From the NCBI GenBank assembly GCA_002331575.1, contig DCZG01000050.1:25711-89710 (forward strand): 64,000 bases of DNA, in the 5' to 3' direction. This stretch comes from Atopobium sp. UBA2090 (GTDB lineage: Bacteria; Actinomycetota; Coriobacteriia; Coriobacteriales; Atopobiaceae). Below are positions 1 to 7,204 of this stretch, piece after piece. A program made the translations under genes and the position numbers. Position 1 is the first letter of the stretch. Each line of letters starts with the position of its first letter. Below the pieces are notes generated by a model, which saw only the letters and a program-made list of their open reading frames with translations, had not been told where the DNA came from and searched no databases.

Positions 1-68
1 AATACCGCCGCGCGAGACTTGATGTGCGGCTCCTGCCGCCACGGCTATGGAAAGTCCCGTCATCGGGG

Positions 69-629
69 CTAGTACGGCTCGCCGAGCGGGGGAAGCTGCT
101 TGAGCCTCGCCCACATGAGCTGCTTCTGACGGACGTCCCCGAGCGCGGCGGCAAAGCCCCCGAGGTTGAGCACGCGCATGCCGCAGGCGTGGGCGACCAC
201 GCCAGGCGCGAGCAGGGCCTGGTCGAGGTCGGCGAGCTCTGCGAGGTCGTCGGCGTATGACTCGCGGACGGCATCCGCCGAGGCCTCGTCGCAGCACACG
301 AGCGTCGCGGGATCCAAGGCGCAGAGCGCTTCGCGGAGAAGCGCGGGCTCGAGGGGCTTCTCGCCAGAGGCATCGCAGACGAGAAGCGTCTCCCAGTCCT
401 GCGGCTGGTAGCCGAGGGCGGAGAGCGACGCGCGCAGGGCGATGCCGTCATCCCCCGAGAAGGGCTCCGCCGAACCGGCGGCCTCCTCCTCGGTGAGCTC
501 CCCCTTGGCGAAGAGGATGGGCGAGAACGCGTTTCCGCCCATGACGACGCCCCGCCTGGCCAACCCCGTGAGCTCGACCGTCGTCTTCTCGACGTACGCC
601 TTGCGCCTCAGGTCCCTCTCGGATGCCAT
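69..629 (-). CDS. UDG-fold-like protein, probably catalytically degenerate
   Basis: Encodes 186 residues starting at the ATG at 629 (MASERDLRRK); longer in-frame starts run antisense through trxA and were not used. The order of elements recalls family 4 uracil-DNA glycosylases: a beta strand followed by a short Glu-rich loop (ILFAKGELTEEE), then PFSGDDG, a helix with LGYQPQDW, and a strand DPATLVCC where the family has NPDVIVALG. The family's water-activating GEGPG loop and the HPSxLL motif are not kept (GGFAAAL stands at the latter place), and no iron-sulfur cysteine set is visible. The resemblance is my reading by eye and is weak; the role is unknown. It is divergent from trxA across about 110 bases. 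Confidence 0.6.
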   Translation of the reverse strand: MASERDLRRKAYVEKTTVELTGLARRGVVMGGNAFSPILFAKGELTEEEAAGSAEPFSGDDGIALRASLSALGYQPQDWETLLVCDASGEKPLEPALLREALCALDPATLVCCDEASADAVRESYADDLAELADLDQALLAPGVVAHACGMRVLNLGGFAAALGDVRQKQLMWARLKQLPPLGEPY

Positions 630-738
630 GTGCCACCTTCCCCGTGCCAACGAACGTTGCAAACCAGTGTAAACGGGTATAAGCCAAGCGTGAGTATGTA
701 CGCGGGCGACTTTTCGCCCGATACCTTTTGGAGGAGAT

Positions 739-1059
739 ATGGCAAGCACCCCCATCACCACCGCGGAGTTCGACTCCGTCCTCGCGTCGTCCGCCAAACC
801 CGTGCTCGTCGACTTCTGGGCGTCATGGTGCGGCCCCTGCCGAGCACTCGGTCCCGTCGTCGAGCAGATCTCCGACGAGATGGCCGAAAGGCTCGTCGTT
901 CGCAAGTGCAACGTCGACGAGGAGCCCGACCTGGCCACGAAGTTCCGCATCGTCTCGATCCCCACGCTCATCCTGTTCAAGGGCGGCCAGCCCGTCCATA
1001 CCATGGTGGGCAACATGCCCAAGGCGGACCTCGTCGCCGAGCTCGAGGCTCAGCTGTAG
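739..1059 (+). CDS. trxA: Thioredoxin
   Basis: A 106-residue cytoplasmic thioredoxin, the usual size for the family. The redox site WCGPC lies at residues 30-34 after the strand PVLVDFWAS, and the cis-proline loop SIPTLILF follows at about residue 73. It reduces protein disulfides, with electrons from thioredoxin reductase, which is not in this window. The ATG has a strong ribosome site (GGAGGAG, about 729-735). It is followed by a PAP2-type gene on the same strand about 107 bases downstream, which seems to have its own promoter. Nothing is unusual in the sequence, so the call is firm. Confidence 0.97.
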   Translation: MASTPITTAEFDSVLASSAKPVLVDFWASWCGPCRALGPVVEQISDEMAERLVVRKCNVDEEPDLATKFRIVSIPTLILFKGGQPVHTMVGNMPKADLVAELEAQL

Positions 1060-1106
1060 TCTCACGAGACTCGGGTCTGCATGGCCACGGACGCCATTGT
1101 GATGCT

Positions 1107-1145
1107 GGTATCATTCGGGGCGACGCGCTACATGCGCGTCGCCCC
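1107..1145 (+). promoter_or_regulatory. Extended -10 promoter followed by a 12-bp 5'-UTR hairpin
   Basis: The word TGGTATCAT at 1106-1114 fits an extended -10 element. Right after it, GGGGCGACGCGC (1117-1128) pairs perfectly with 1134-1145 around a five-base loop (TACAT). No T-tract follows, so the stem either ends trxA transcripts with help or sits at the very 5' end of the PAP2 mRNA, ending about ten bases before its ribosome site (AGAGGAGG at 1155-1162). Confidence 0.5.
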
Positions 1146-1166
1146 GTTCCATCGAGAGGAGGCCCC

Positions 1167-1853
1167 ATGACCGAGAAGTCCTCAGCGAAGCGCTTTCTGA
1201 ATGACGCAGCCGTGTTTGCGCGTCAGAACGTGAGCGTGATCGTCCTCGCCATCGTGGCCGTCATCTTCATCGCCATTCTCCGCGAGGTCGCCGAGGGCGA
1301 GATTCTGCGACTCGATACCCTCGCGTACCAGTTCTTCGTCGTGCGCCTACGCTCCGAGTGGCTCACGCCCATCATGGAGGGCTTCTCCTCGCTCGCCTCC
1401 CCCGCCGTCATCCTCGTGATGGCCATTGTGGTCGCCGCGTTCGCCCCGGGCTCGAAGCCGGGCAGGTGCGTCGTGCTCAACCTCGCATGCGTGCTCGTGC
1501 TCAACCAGGCGCTCAAGTTCATCGTGCAGCGCCCGCGCCCCGACGGCTTCCGGCTCGTATCAGAGGTCGGGTACAGCTTCCCCTCCGGCCACTCCATGCT
1601 GTCGATGGCGTTCTACGGGCTTCTCATCTGGTTCATCTGGCGCTATGAGACCAACAAGGTTATGCGCCGGGTGTGGTGCGCGACCTTCGCGGTCATCATC
1701 GTGATGGTGGGCGTCAGCAGAATCTACCTGGGCGTCCACTACGCCTCAGACGTCATCGCGGGCTTCTGCGTCTCGTTCGCGTGGCTCATGTTCTTCACCC
1801 GCATCGTGGCACCGGCGCTCATGGAGGAGACCCCGCCCGAGAAGAAGCAGTAG
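1167..1853 (+). CDS. PAP2 superfamily membrane phosphatase
   Basis: Encodes 228 residues from the ATG at 1167, which is preceded by GAGGAGG. It is a polytopic membrane protein with about six hydrophobic segments. All three phosphatase motifs of the type 2 phosphatidic acid phosphatase family are present: KFIVQRPRP (K-x6-RP), PSGH, and SRIYLGVHYASD (SR-x5-H-x3-D). The active site of such proteins faces outward; substrates are lipid phosphates such as undecaprenyl pyrophosphate or phosphatidylglycerol phosphate, and the sequence does not tell which. It ends 20 bases before the convergent phosphodiesterase gene. Confidence 0.93.
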   Translation: MTEKSSAKRFLNDAAVFARQNVSVIVLAIVAVIFIAILREVAEGEILRLDTLAYQFFVVRLRSEWLTPIMEGFSSLASPAVILVMAIVVAAFAPGSKPGRCVVLNLACVLVLNQALKFIVQRPRPDGFRLVSEVGYSFPSGHSMLSMAFYGLLIWFIWRYETNKVMRRVWCATFAVIIVMVGVSRIYLGVHYASDVIAGFCVSFAWLMFFTRIVAPALMEETPPEKKQ

Positions 1854-1872
1854 ACAGGCACCCTCGCCCGCG

Positions 1873-2352
1873 CTAGTCCCACTCCTCGTCGGTGTCCAGG
1901 TAGATGATGTGCTTCTCTACCACCTGGCCGTTGTCGCAGATAATCCGCCCGAAGGTCGGACCGCTGCCGCGCGGATACGTGGGACTTCCGGGATTCATGA
2001 CCAGCGTGCCCGTGCGGGCGTCTCGCTCCGCGAAGGCGCGGTGCGTGTGTCCGCAGATGGCGATGTCACAGGTGAGAAGGTCGAGGCGCTCGCGATAGTG
2101 ACAGACCTGCCAGCGCAGGCCACTCGAGAAGAACGAGATTCTCGCCTTGACGGACGGACCATAGTCGTACGCCCAGTCGTTGTTGCCGATGCACAGCCTC
2201 ACCGGTGCGATCTTGTTGAGGGTGCGATAGTCGGACGAAGAGCAGATGTCGCCGGCATGGACGATGACGTCAGCTCCCCGGAGGGCCTTGAGGAGCTCCT
2301 TCGAGAGGTAACCATGAGTATCCGACACGATGTCATACCGCACTCGTGCCAC
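1873..2352 (-). CDS. YfcE/MJ0936-type metallophosphoesterase
   Basis: A 159-residue calcineurin-like phosphoesterase of the short YfcE type. The metal ligands are in order: SDTHG (residues 9-13), AGD, GNND where most relatives have GNCD, a mid-protein histidine in CHYRE, and GHTH. The closing NPGSPTYPRG is the usual signature of the family. Such enzymes cleave phosphodiesters with a dinuclear metal centre; the natural substrate is unknown. It starts 9 bases after the stop of the LytTR regulator on the same strand and so is likely the last gene of that operon. Confidence 0.9.
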   Translation of the reverse strand: MARVRYDIVSDTHGYLSKELLKALRGADVIVHAGDICSSSDYRTLNKIAPVRLCIGNNDWAYDYGPSVKARISFFSSGLRWQVCHYRERLDLLTCDIAICGHTHRAFAERDARTGTLVMNPGSPTYPRGSGPTFGRIICDNGQVVEKHIIYLDTDEEWD

Positions 2353-2361
2353 GGTGCGCGC

Positions 2362-3081
2362 CTAGAGACCGAGCGCGCGCTTGAGGGCGACCACGCGTCT
2401 GCGGGAGACGGAGATCTTCTTGCCCTCGATGCCGTTGACGCCAAGCTGCAGAATGCCGGACGAGACGACCTCGACGTCCTCGACGTACTCGAGGTTGACG
2501 ATGTAGCCGCGATGCACGCGGAAGAAGCCATGCGGGGCGAGCTTCTGCTCGAGCTTCGCGAGCGAGATCGTGGAGAGGTAGCGATCGTTGTCGGTGTAGA
2601 TGCAGGAGTAGTCGTCCTTGGCCTCGATGTAGCGAATCTGGTCGATGGGGACGAGGACCTTGCGCCCGCTCTTGACCACGGGGATGCGCTCCACGGAGGA
2701 GTGCTGCTGCGGCTGAGGCTTGACGCGTGACTGCACCTTGTCGAGCGCCTGGTTGAGACGGTCCGTCTCGACGGGCTTCATGAGATAGTCGACGGCGTCG
2801 ACGTCGAAGGCCTCGAGTGCGTACTCGCTGTACGCCGTAACGAAGACGACCGCAGGCGGGTTCTTGAGCTTATGCAGCGCCTCGGCCAGTTGCATGCCCG
2901 AGGTCTTGGGCATCGAGATGTCGAGGAACATGACGTCGGCTTTGCCCTCCATGAGCCGTTCGACGGCCTCACGGGCACTCGACGCCTCCACGACGGAGTC
3001 GATGCGGCCGGTCTCGTCGAGCAGGTACTTGAGCTCGGAACGGGCGGGCGCCTCGTCATCAACAATCATTGCTCGCAGCAT
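2362..3081 (-). CDS. LytTR-family response regulator
   Basis: Encodes 239 residues from the ATG at 3081 (MLRAMIVDDE); the longer frame to 3120 lacks a better ribosome site. The N-terminal receiver domain has the acidic pair VDDE, phospho-acceptor Asp in VMFLDISMP, Thr in FVTAYS, and Lys in YLMKPVE. The C-terminal LytTR DNA-binding domain runs from about residue 138 (VLVPIDQIRYIEA) through GFFRVHRGYIVN to the end. It is the partner of the LytS-type kinase just upstream. This family often controls autolysis, surface polymers or pyruvate sensing; the target is not visible here. Confidence 0.94.
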   Translation of the reverse strand: MLRAMIVDDEAPARSELKYLLDETGRIDSVVEASSAREAVERLMEGKADVMFLDISMPKTSGMQLAEALHKLKNPPAVVFVTAYSEYALEAFDVDAVDYLMKPVETDRLNQALDKVQSRVKPQPQQHSSVERIPVVKSGRKVLVPIDQIRYIEAKDDYSCIYTDNDRYLSTISLAKLEQKLAPHGFFRVHRGYIVNLEYVEDVEVVSSGILQLGVNGIEGKKISVSRRRVVALKRALGL

Positions 3082-3133
3082 ACATTCCCAATCTCCCGGA
3101 CGCTGGCGCAAGCCAACCATACCATTCTATACC

Positions 3134-4474
3134 TTAACCTGGCGTACCCGTCGTTCCCAGCAACGATACCGCATCAGCAAGACGAAGCGTGACGCACGTT
3201 CCCTCGTCGAGCTTGGACACGATCTCGACTCCCGAGCCCACGCCATAGAACTTCTCGATGCGCTCGGCGACGTTCCTGAGGGCGATGCCCGTTCCCTTTG
3301 CGTCTGACGAAGCCGGCGCGGGCTCGAGCAGCTTTCGGGCAACATCCTCACCCATGCCCAGGCCGTCGTCGGCAACGGCTATCAGGATATCATTTCCGTC
3401 GGTCGCGACATGGATGTCTATGTGCAGGGCTCCCTCGTCGCTCATGGCATGGCGCACAGCGTTCTCCACGATCGGCTGCACGATGAACGCGGGCATGGGC
3501 AGCGCCTCGCAGCCAGGCTCCACGTGCTCGACCTCGACGATGCGGTCCTCGCCAAAGCGGGCCTTCTCGATCGTGAGGTAGCGCTTGGTCTGCTCGAGCT
3601 CGCGCGACAGGGGCATGATCGAGTCGGAGTTCTCGAGCGTCCGTCGATAGAAGACAGAGAACTCCCTCAGCAGGTCGCGGGCGCGGGCGGGGTCCGTGCG
3701 GGTAAGCGATGCGATGGTGTTGAGCGTGTTGAAGAGGAAGTGCGGATTGATCTGCGCCTGCAAAGCCTTGACCTCAGCCTTCGCGGTGAGCTCAGCCTGC
3801 TTGTCGAGCTCGTAGGACGAGAGCTGCGCGGAGAGCAGGTCAGCGAAGCCCTGGGCGACCACGATCTGCGTTCGGTCGATGTCGAGACCGCGACGATAGT
3901 AGAGCTTGAGGGTGCCCACCGCCCTGTCCTGGACGAGCAGCGGCGCGATGATGCCGAAGGCCTGTCCGGGCTGGGCGGACCCCTGGATGAAGTGGCTGTA
4001 TCGCTGGTCCTCCGAGTCGACGGCGGCAAACGTCTCGATGCGCTTGCTGGAGAGGACCTCGAGCGTCGGCGCCGAGTTCGAGTCGCCCACCTCGATGACG
4101 GGCACGTAGTCGCCCGAGTAGGCAATGACGTGCGTCGTGTCGGTCATCGCGATGCCCATCGCCGTGGTCTCGGGGAGAAGGAGCGCGCAGATGGCCTCGC
4201 AGCCGGCGGGGGTGAGACCGCCGCGCAGCTGACGGAGCGTGTTGGAGGCGACGCTCAGGGTGCGCTCCGTCGCCTGGGACCGCATGCTGTCGGGAACGAG
4301 GTTGATGGTACCCCCGACCACGATAATCACGGCGAGGCCCGCGCCGGCGATGACGGCAGCCACCACGTTGCTCATCGCGATGCCACTGGCGAGGATCATG
4401 AGGGACGCGGCGGCGGAGATTCCGAGGAACAGGTTGAATGCGAGTCCGGAGTGCTCGTCCAACGAACTATGCAT
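3134..4474 (-). CDS. LytS-type sensor histidine kinase with GAF-like sensor region
   Basis: Encodes 446 residues from the ATG at 4474 (MHSSLDEHSG), overlapping the glycosyltransferase stop by 8 bases. Two hydrophobic segments (about residues 13-55) anchor the protein, far fewer than in true LytS. The middle part (about 95-225) looks like a GAF sensor domain. The kinase core has the family signature INPHFLFNTLN with the phospho-accepting His, then IVQPIVENAVRHA (N box) and DDGLGM (G1). It should phosphorylate the LytTR regulator encoded 52 bases downstream. The signal is unknown. Confidence 0.92.
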   Translation of the reverse strand: MHSSLDEHSGLAFNLFLGISAAASLMILASGIAMSNVVAAVIAGAGLAVIIVVGGTINLVPDSMRSQATERTLSVASNTLRQLRGGLTPAGCEAICALLLPETTAMGIAMTDTTHVIAYSGDYVPVIEVGDSNSAPTLEVLSSKRIETFAAVDSEDQRYSHFIQGSAQPGQAFGIIAPLLVQDRAVGTLKLYYRRGLDIDRTQIVVAQGFADLLSAQLSSYELDKQAELTAKAEVKALQAQINPHFLFNTLNTIASLTRTDPARARDLLREFSVFYRRTLENSDSIMPLSRELEQTKRYLTIEKARFGEDRIVEVEHVEPGCEALPMPAFIVQPIVENAVRHAMSDEGALHIDIHVATDGNDILIAVADDGLGMGEDVARKLLEPAPASSDAKGTGIALRNVAERIEKFYGVGSGVEIVSKLDEGTCVTLRLADAVSLLGTTGTPG

Positions 4475-5705
4475 CAGTCTCCACCCTTCGGTGCGCCGGC
4501 GTTCCGGTGCCCAGAATCCTGTTCTGCAGCAGCGCGTCATTCCAGAGCGTGGTCACGACCTTGGGCCAGACCGAGACGAGCGAGAGGTAGCTCGACGAGG
4601 TCACCCGTGCCTCCCGATCCGCATCGCGCCAGCCGTGATGGAGGATGTCGACGTATGCGGTGCGCTCTTCTCGACTCCGCGAGGAGAGGGCGCGACGGAG
4701 CGCCGTGCGATACACGCGACCGCGCACGCCCGGCGTGATCCACTCCGAAGGATACGGTGCAAGCGACCCAGGGGTAATCGTCCGCAGGTCCTGGCGGGCG
4801 TTCATGACGTCGAGCTTGCGATACTCGTAGAGCCAGCGGTAGACGTCCTGCATGAAGATCGTCGGCACGGGCGCCATCTCCTGGGGTGGCTGCCATCGCA
4901 CGGACCATTCGTTGTCGAACCACACGTCGAAGCCGTGAGCGCGGAGGTCGAGCACGTAGTCGAGGTCCTCGCCGCGCGAGATGTAGGGGTCGAAGGGAAC
5001 CTTCGAGAAGGCGGCCGCATGGACGGCGCAGCAGCCTCCGCAGAGGACGGTCGACCGAGAGATGCGCGTCTTGGAGAAGAGCGCCTGACGCATGAACTCG
5101 TTGAAGCCGCTCGACTTCGACCAGAACTTCTCGCTCCAGCGATAGGGGATGTCCGCGTATGGGGAGTCCGCGAAGTTGACGTAGAAGCCGGTCTTGGCGA
5201 GGATGCGCAGGTTCTGACGGGTCAGCGAGTCGAGCCCGTAGACCGCGCGCGCGAGGTAGTCCTCGTCGAGCGCCACCTCGTCGTCATCGAGAAAGACGAC
5301 GCAGTCGTGGCCGAAGATCGATGCCACGGCGAGTCCCATGTTCTTGATGGCGCCGTACCCACGCAGCGAGACGGTCTCGCCGGAGAGCCCGCGCGTGATC
5401 CGCGAGAGGGCGTGGGAGACGAACGCCGCCTCCTCGTCACCAATGACGAGCAGGTTGAGGCTTGGATGGGAACGGCAGATGCTGTCCACGCGAGCGCGGG
5501 CGGAGACGGCGCACGAGGTCTCCGCAACCACGAGCACGATCACCCGGAGCACGCCGCGAACCCGCTCGAGCGAGGAGAGGCAGTTCTCGAGCTCGGGAAG
5601 GGGCTTGGTGATGGGGGTCGAGTAGTCATACGTCCCGCGGCCACCCAGCTGTCCTGGGTCGGCATCCTTCGACCAGTACGTAGGTATGACGATGGCGGGA
5701 TTCAC
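4467..5705 (-). CDS. GT-A fold glycosyltransferase (family 2-like)
   Basis: A 412-residue cytoplasmic protein starting with the strand MNPAIVIPTYW typical of GT-A enzymes. A metal-binding DDDE (VVFLDDDEVALDEDYL, near residue 138) and a later SRGEDLDYVLDL stretch with the ED that often marks the catalytic base support a nucleotide-sugar transferase. The rest is less typical of family 2, so acceptor and sugar are unknown. It follows queT by 15 bases and overlaps the kinase gene by 8, which places it in the same transcript as the two-component system and suggests surface glycan work. Confidence 0.82.
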   Translation of the reverse strand: MNPAIVIPTYWSKDADPGQLGGRGTYDYSTPITKPLPELENCLSSLERVRGVLRVIVLVVAETSCAVSARARVDSICRSHPSLNLLVIGDEEAAFVSHALSRITRGLSGETVSLRGYGAIKNMGLAVASIFGHDCVVFLDDDEVALDEDYLARAVYGLDSLTRQNLRILAKTGFYVNFADSPYADIPYRWSEKFWSKSSGFNEFMRQALFSKTRISRSTVLCGGCCAVHAAAFSKVPFDPYISRGEDLDYVLDLRAHGFDVWFDNEWSVRWQPPQEMAPVPTIFMQDVYRWLYEYRKLDVMNARQDLRTITPGSLAPYPSEWITPGVRGRVYRTALRRALSSRSREERTAYVDILHHGWRDADREARVTSSSYLSLVSVWPKVVTTLWNDALLQNRILGTGTPAHRRVETDA

Positions 5706-5720
5706 CTCGACCCCGAATCG

Positions 5721-6368
5721 CTACTTGACGCCCGCCGGGCCACCGAGCGAGCTCCGCAGCGACGTGCGATCGAGGGCGCGCGCGAGCGGCAGGCCGAGCG
5801 CGTAGACCACCACGGCCTCGCCGATGCCCGTGGACACGAATCCGAAGAGATACATGGGCAGGTAGGCGCCATCAAGCGCGATGGTGGTGAACGGGATGGT
5901 GTAGAAGCCGATGCCCTGGAGCAGGAGCGGGAGGTAGGCGGGCACGATGAGCGCGTTCGCGATGACCGGGCCGGCGAGCGCGATTATCGGCTTGTCGCGG
6001 TGACGCCACGTGAACCAGGCGCCGAGGGCCGTCGCGAGCGAGCCGAAGACCACGTCGAGAAGGCCGAGCGTGCCCGTCCCCGAGATGACGATGTTGGCGA
6101 GGTTGGCGATCGCGCAGCCAAGAGCGAGACCGGGGATGGCGTCAGACGTGAACAGCGCCAGGACGCAGACGGCCTCGGAGACGCGAAACTGGACAGGGCC
6201 CCAGGCAAGGGAGCCGAGGAAGAGAATCGCAACGAGGGTGAGGGCGGCATAGACCGCCGCGATCATGCCAGTACGCGCCACGGAGCGGGTGCGGGTGGCC
6301 TGATCTGCGACAGGATTTGATGAAGACACGAAGGTAACCTCCAGAGACTGGTCGTGCGAATGCGCCAT
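5721..6368 (-). CDS. queT: QueT-type queuosine-precursor ECF transporter S component
   Basis: Encodes 215 residues from ATG 6368 (MAHSHDQ). After a polar N-terminus come about five to six membrane segments, beginning with GMIAAVYAALTLVAILFLG. The stretch WGPVQFRVSEAVCVLALF followed by PGLALGCAIANL is typical of QueT, the substrate-binding subunit that works with the shared ECF module (energizing subunits not in this window). The transported substrate would be preQ1 or a related 7-deazaguanine. No preQ1 riboswitch could be recognised in the short leader, and no clear ribosome site precedes the ATG; a TACTAT word at about 6387-6392 (minus) could be the -10. Confidence 0.85.
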   Translation of the reverse strand: MAHSHDQSLEVTFVSSSNPVADQATRTRSVARTGMIAAVYAALTLVAILFLGSLAWGPVQFRVSEAVCVLALFTSDAIPGLALGCAIANLANIVISGTGTLGLLDVVFGSLATALGAWFTWRHRDKPIIALAGPVIANALIVPAYLPLLLQGIGFYTIPFTTIALDGAYLPMYLFGFVSTGIGEAVVVYALGLPLARALDRTSLRSSLGGPAGVK

Positions 6369-6407
6369 GTTTGGCTCTGCAGTCAATAGTAACGCAATAC
6401 AACACGA

Positions 6408-6441
6408 GGGGCCTGCCCTGCCAGAATCCGGGACGGGCCCC
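6408..6441 (-). terminator. Hairpin between gatD-like gene and queT
   Basis: Arms 6408-6420 and 6429-6441 pair over 13 positions with one mismatch and a GU pair, loop eight bases. There is no long T-tract on the minus strand. It lies 13 bases after the GatD-like stop and may separate that transcript from queT. Confidence 0.55.
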
Positions 6442-6454
6442 GTACGAGCAGACG

Positions 6455-7204
6455 CTAGATGTCCATGTGCATGCCCGGCATGCGGAAGGTCTTTGCGCGC
6501 TCGTCGTGCGCTCTTCTCGCCTCGTCCTCGAACGCGAGCTTGGCGTCCCTCTCGCCCATCGTGTCGAGAATCCAACGCACGAGGTCCGGATTCGAGGGAA
6601 GGAGCGGTCCGATGAGCCAGGTTGCGATGAGGTTGTTCTTGCGGAAGCCCTCGAGCTTGCTCCGCTCGTTGAGGCCGAAGCCGACCTCGTCCGCGAGGAA
6701 GAACGAGCTCTCGTTGTGGCCCTCCATGAGCGTGAACTGAATCTTGAAGCCCACGACCTCGATGGGCTTGTCGCCAGGCGCTGGCACGAAGGTGCCGACG
6801 ACCACGTCGAGGTAGCGCTTGGGCATGTTGCGATGCGTCACGAAGTCGAACAGCCCGAGGCCGTCGACGCTCGTGCCGTCCGGGTTGGTGATGGACGTGC
6901 CGAGAACCTCGGGCGCGCTGCCCGTGAAGAGCATGGGGACGCCGGCGTCGACGAGCTCGAAGAGGCGGTCGCGATACAACTCGAGCTCGCGTGCCACGAT
7001 GTCCTGCTGCATCTCGGTCATGCCGCACATGAGCACGAGCGAGGGCGTCTTCTCCATGAAGTAGGGCTTGTCGCCGTACGAGGTGTGGACGAAGGTCGCA
7101 TCGGGGAGACAGGCGCGCAGGTACATCTCGTTGCCGTTGTCGCCCGCCTGGTTGCCGAACTCGGGGTAGAGCACCTCGACGACGGTGTTTGCGCTATCGC
7201 TCAT
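6455..7204 (-). CDS. GatD-like glutamine amidotransferase homologue lacking catalytic Cys and His
   Basis: A 249-residue protein from ATG 7204, overlapping the MurT-like gene by 11 bases. Its outline follows GatD, the glutaminase half of the lipid II amidating complex: a GD(N)xGN start, GVPMLFTGSAPEVLG at about 88-102, NPDGTSVDGLGLFDF, VGFKIQ, and NNLIATWLIGPLLPSNPDL near 190-208. In known GatD the nucleophile sits in ICGGYQFLG and the histidine in GTYLHGPLLP. Here the aligned places are Gly95 and Ile198, so both catalytic residues appear to be gone. The fold is well supported; glutaminase activity is not expected. It may be a structural partner of the ligase, or serve a changed reaction. Confidence 0.85.
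   Translation of the reverse strand: MSDSANTVVEVLYPEFGNQAGDNGNEMYLRACLPDATFVHTSYGDKPYFMEKTPSLVLMCGMTEMQQDIVARELELYRDRLFELVDAGVPMLFTGSAPEVLGTSITNPDGTSVDGLGLFDFVTHRNMPKRYLDVVVGTFVPAPGDKPIEVVGFKIQFTLMEGHNESSFFLADEVGFGLNERSKLEGFRKNNLIATWLIGPLLPSNPDLVRWILDTMGERDAKLAFEDEARRAHDERAKTFRMPGMHMDI

Noticed and set aside
1..68. A feature at the window edge
   Set aside because: No gene end, RNA or clear hairpin could be supported in these bases.
4239..6320. A 693-codon plus-strand frame opposite the kinase, glycosyltransferase and queT genes
   Set aside because: Shadow of three real genes; no recognisable domain.
6369..6454. preQ1 riboswitch upstream of queT
   Set aside because: The leader lacks the preQ1 aptamer pattern (short stem followed by an A-rich tail); only a GC-rich hairpin is present.
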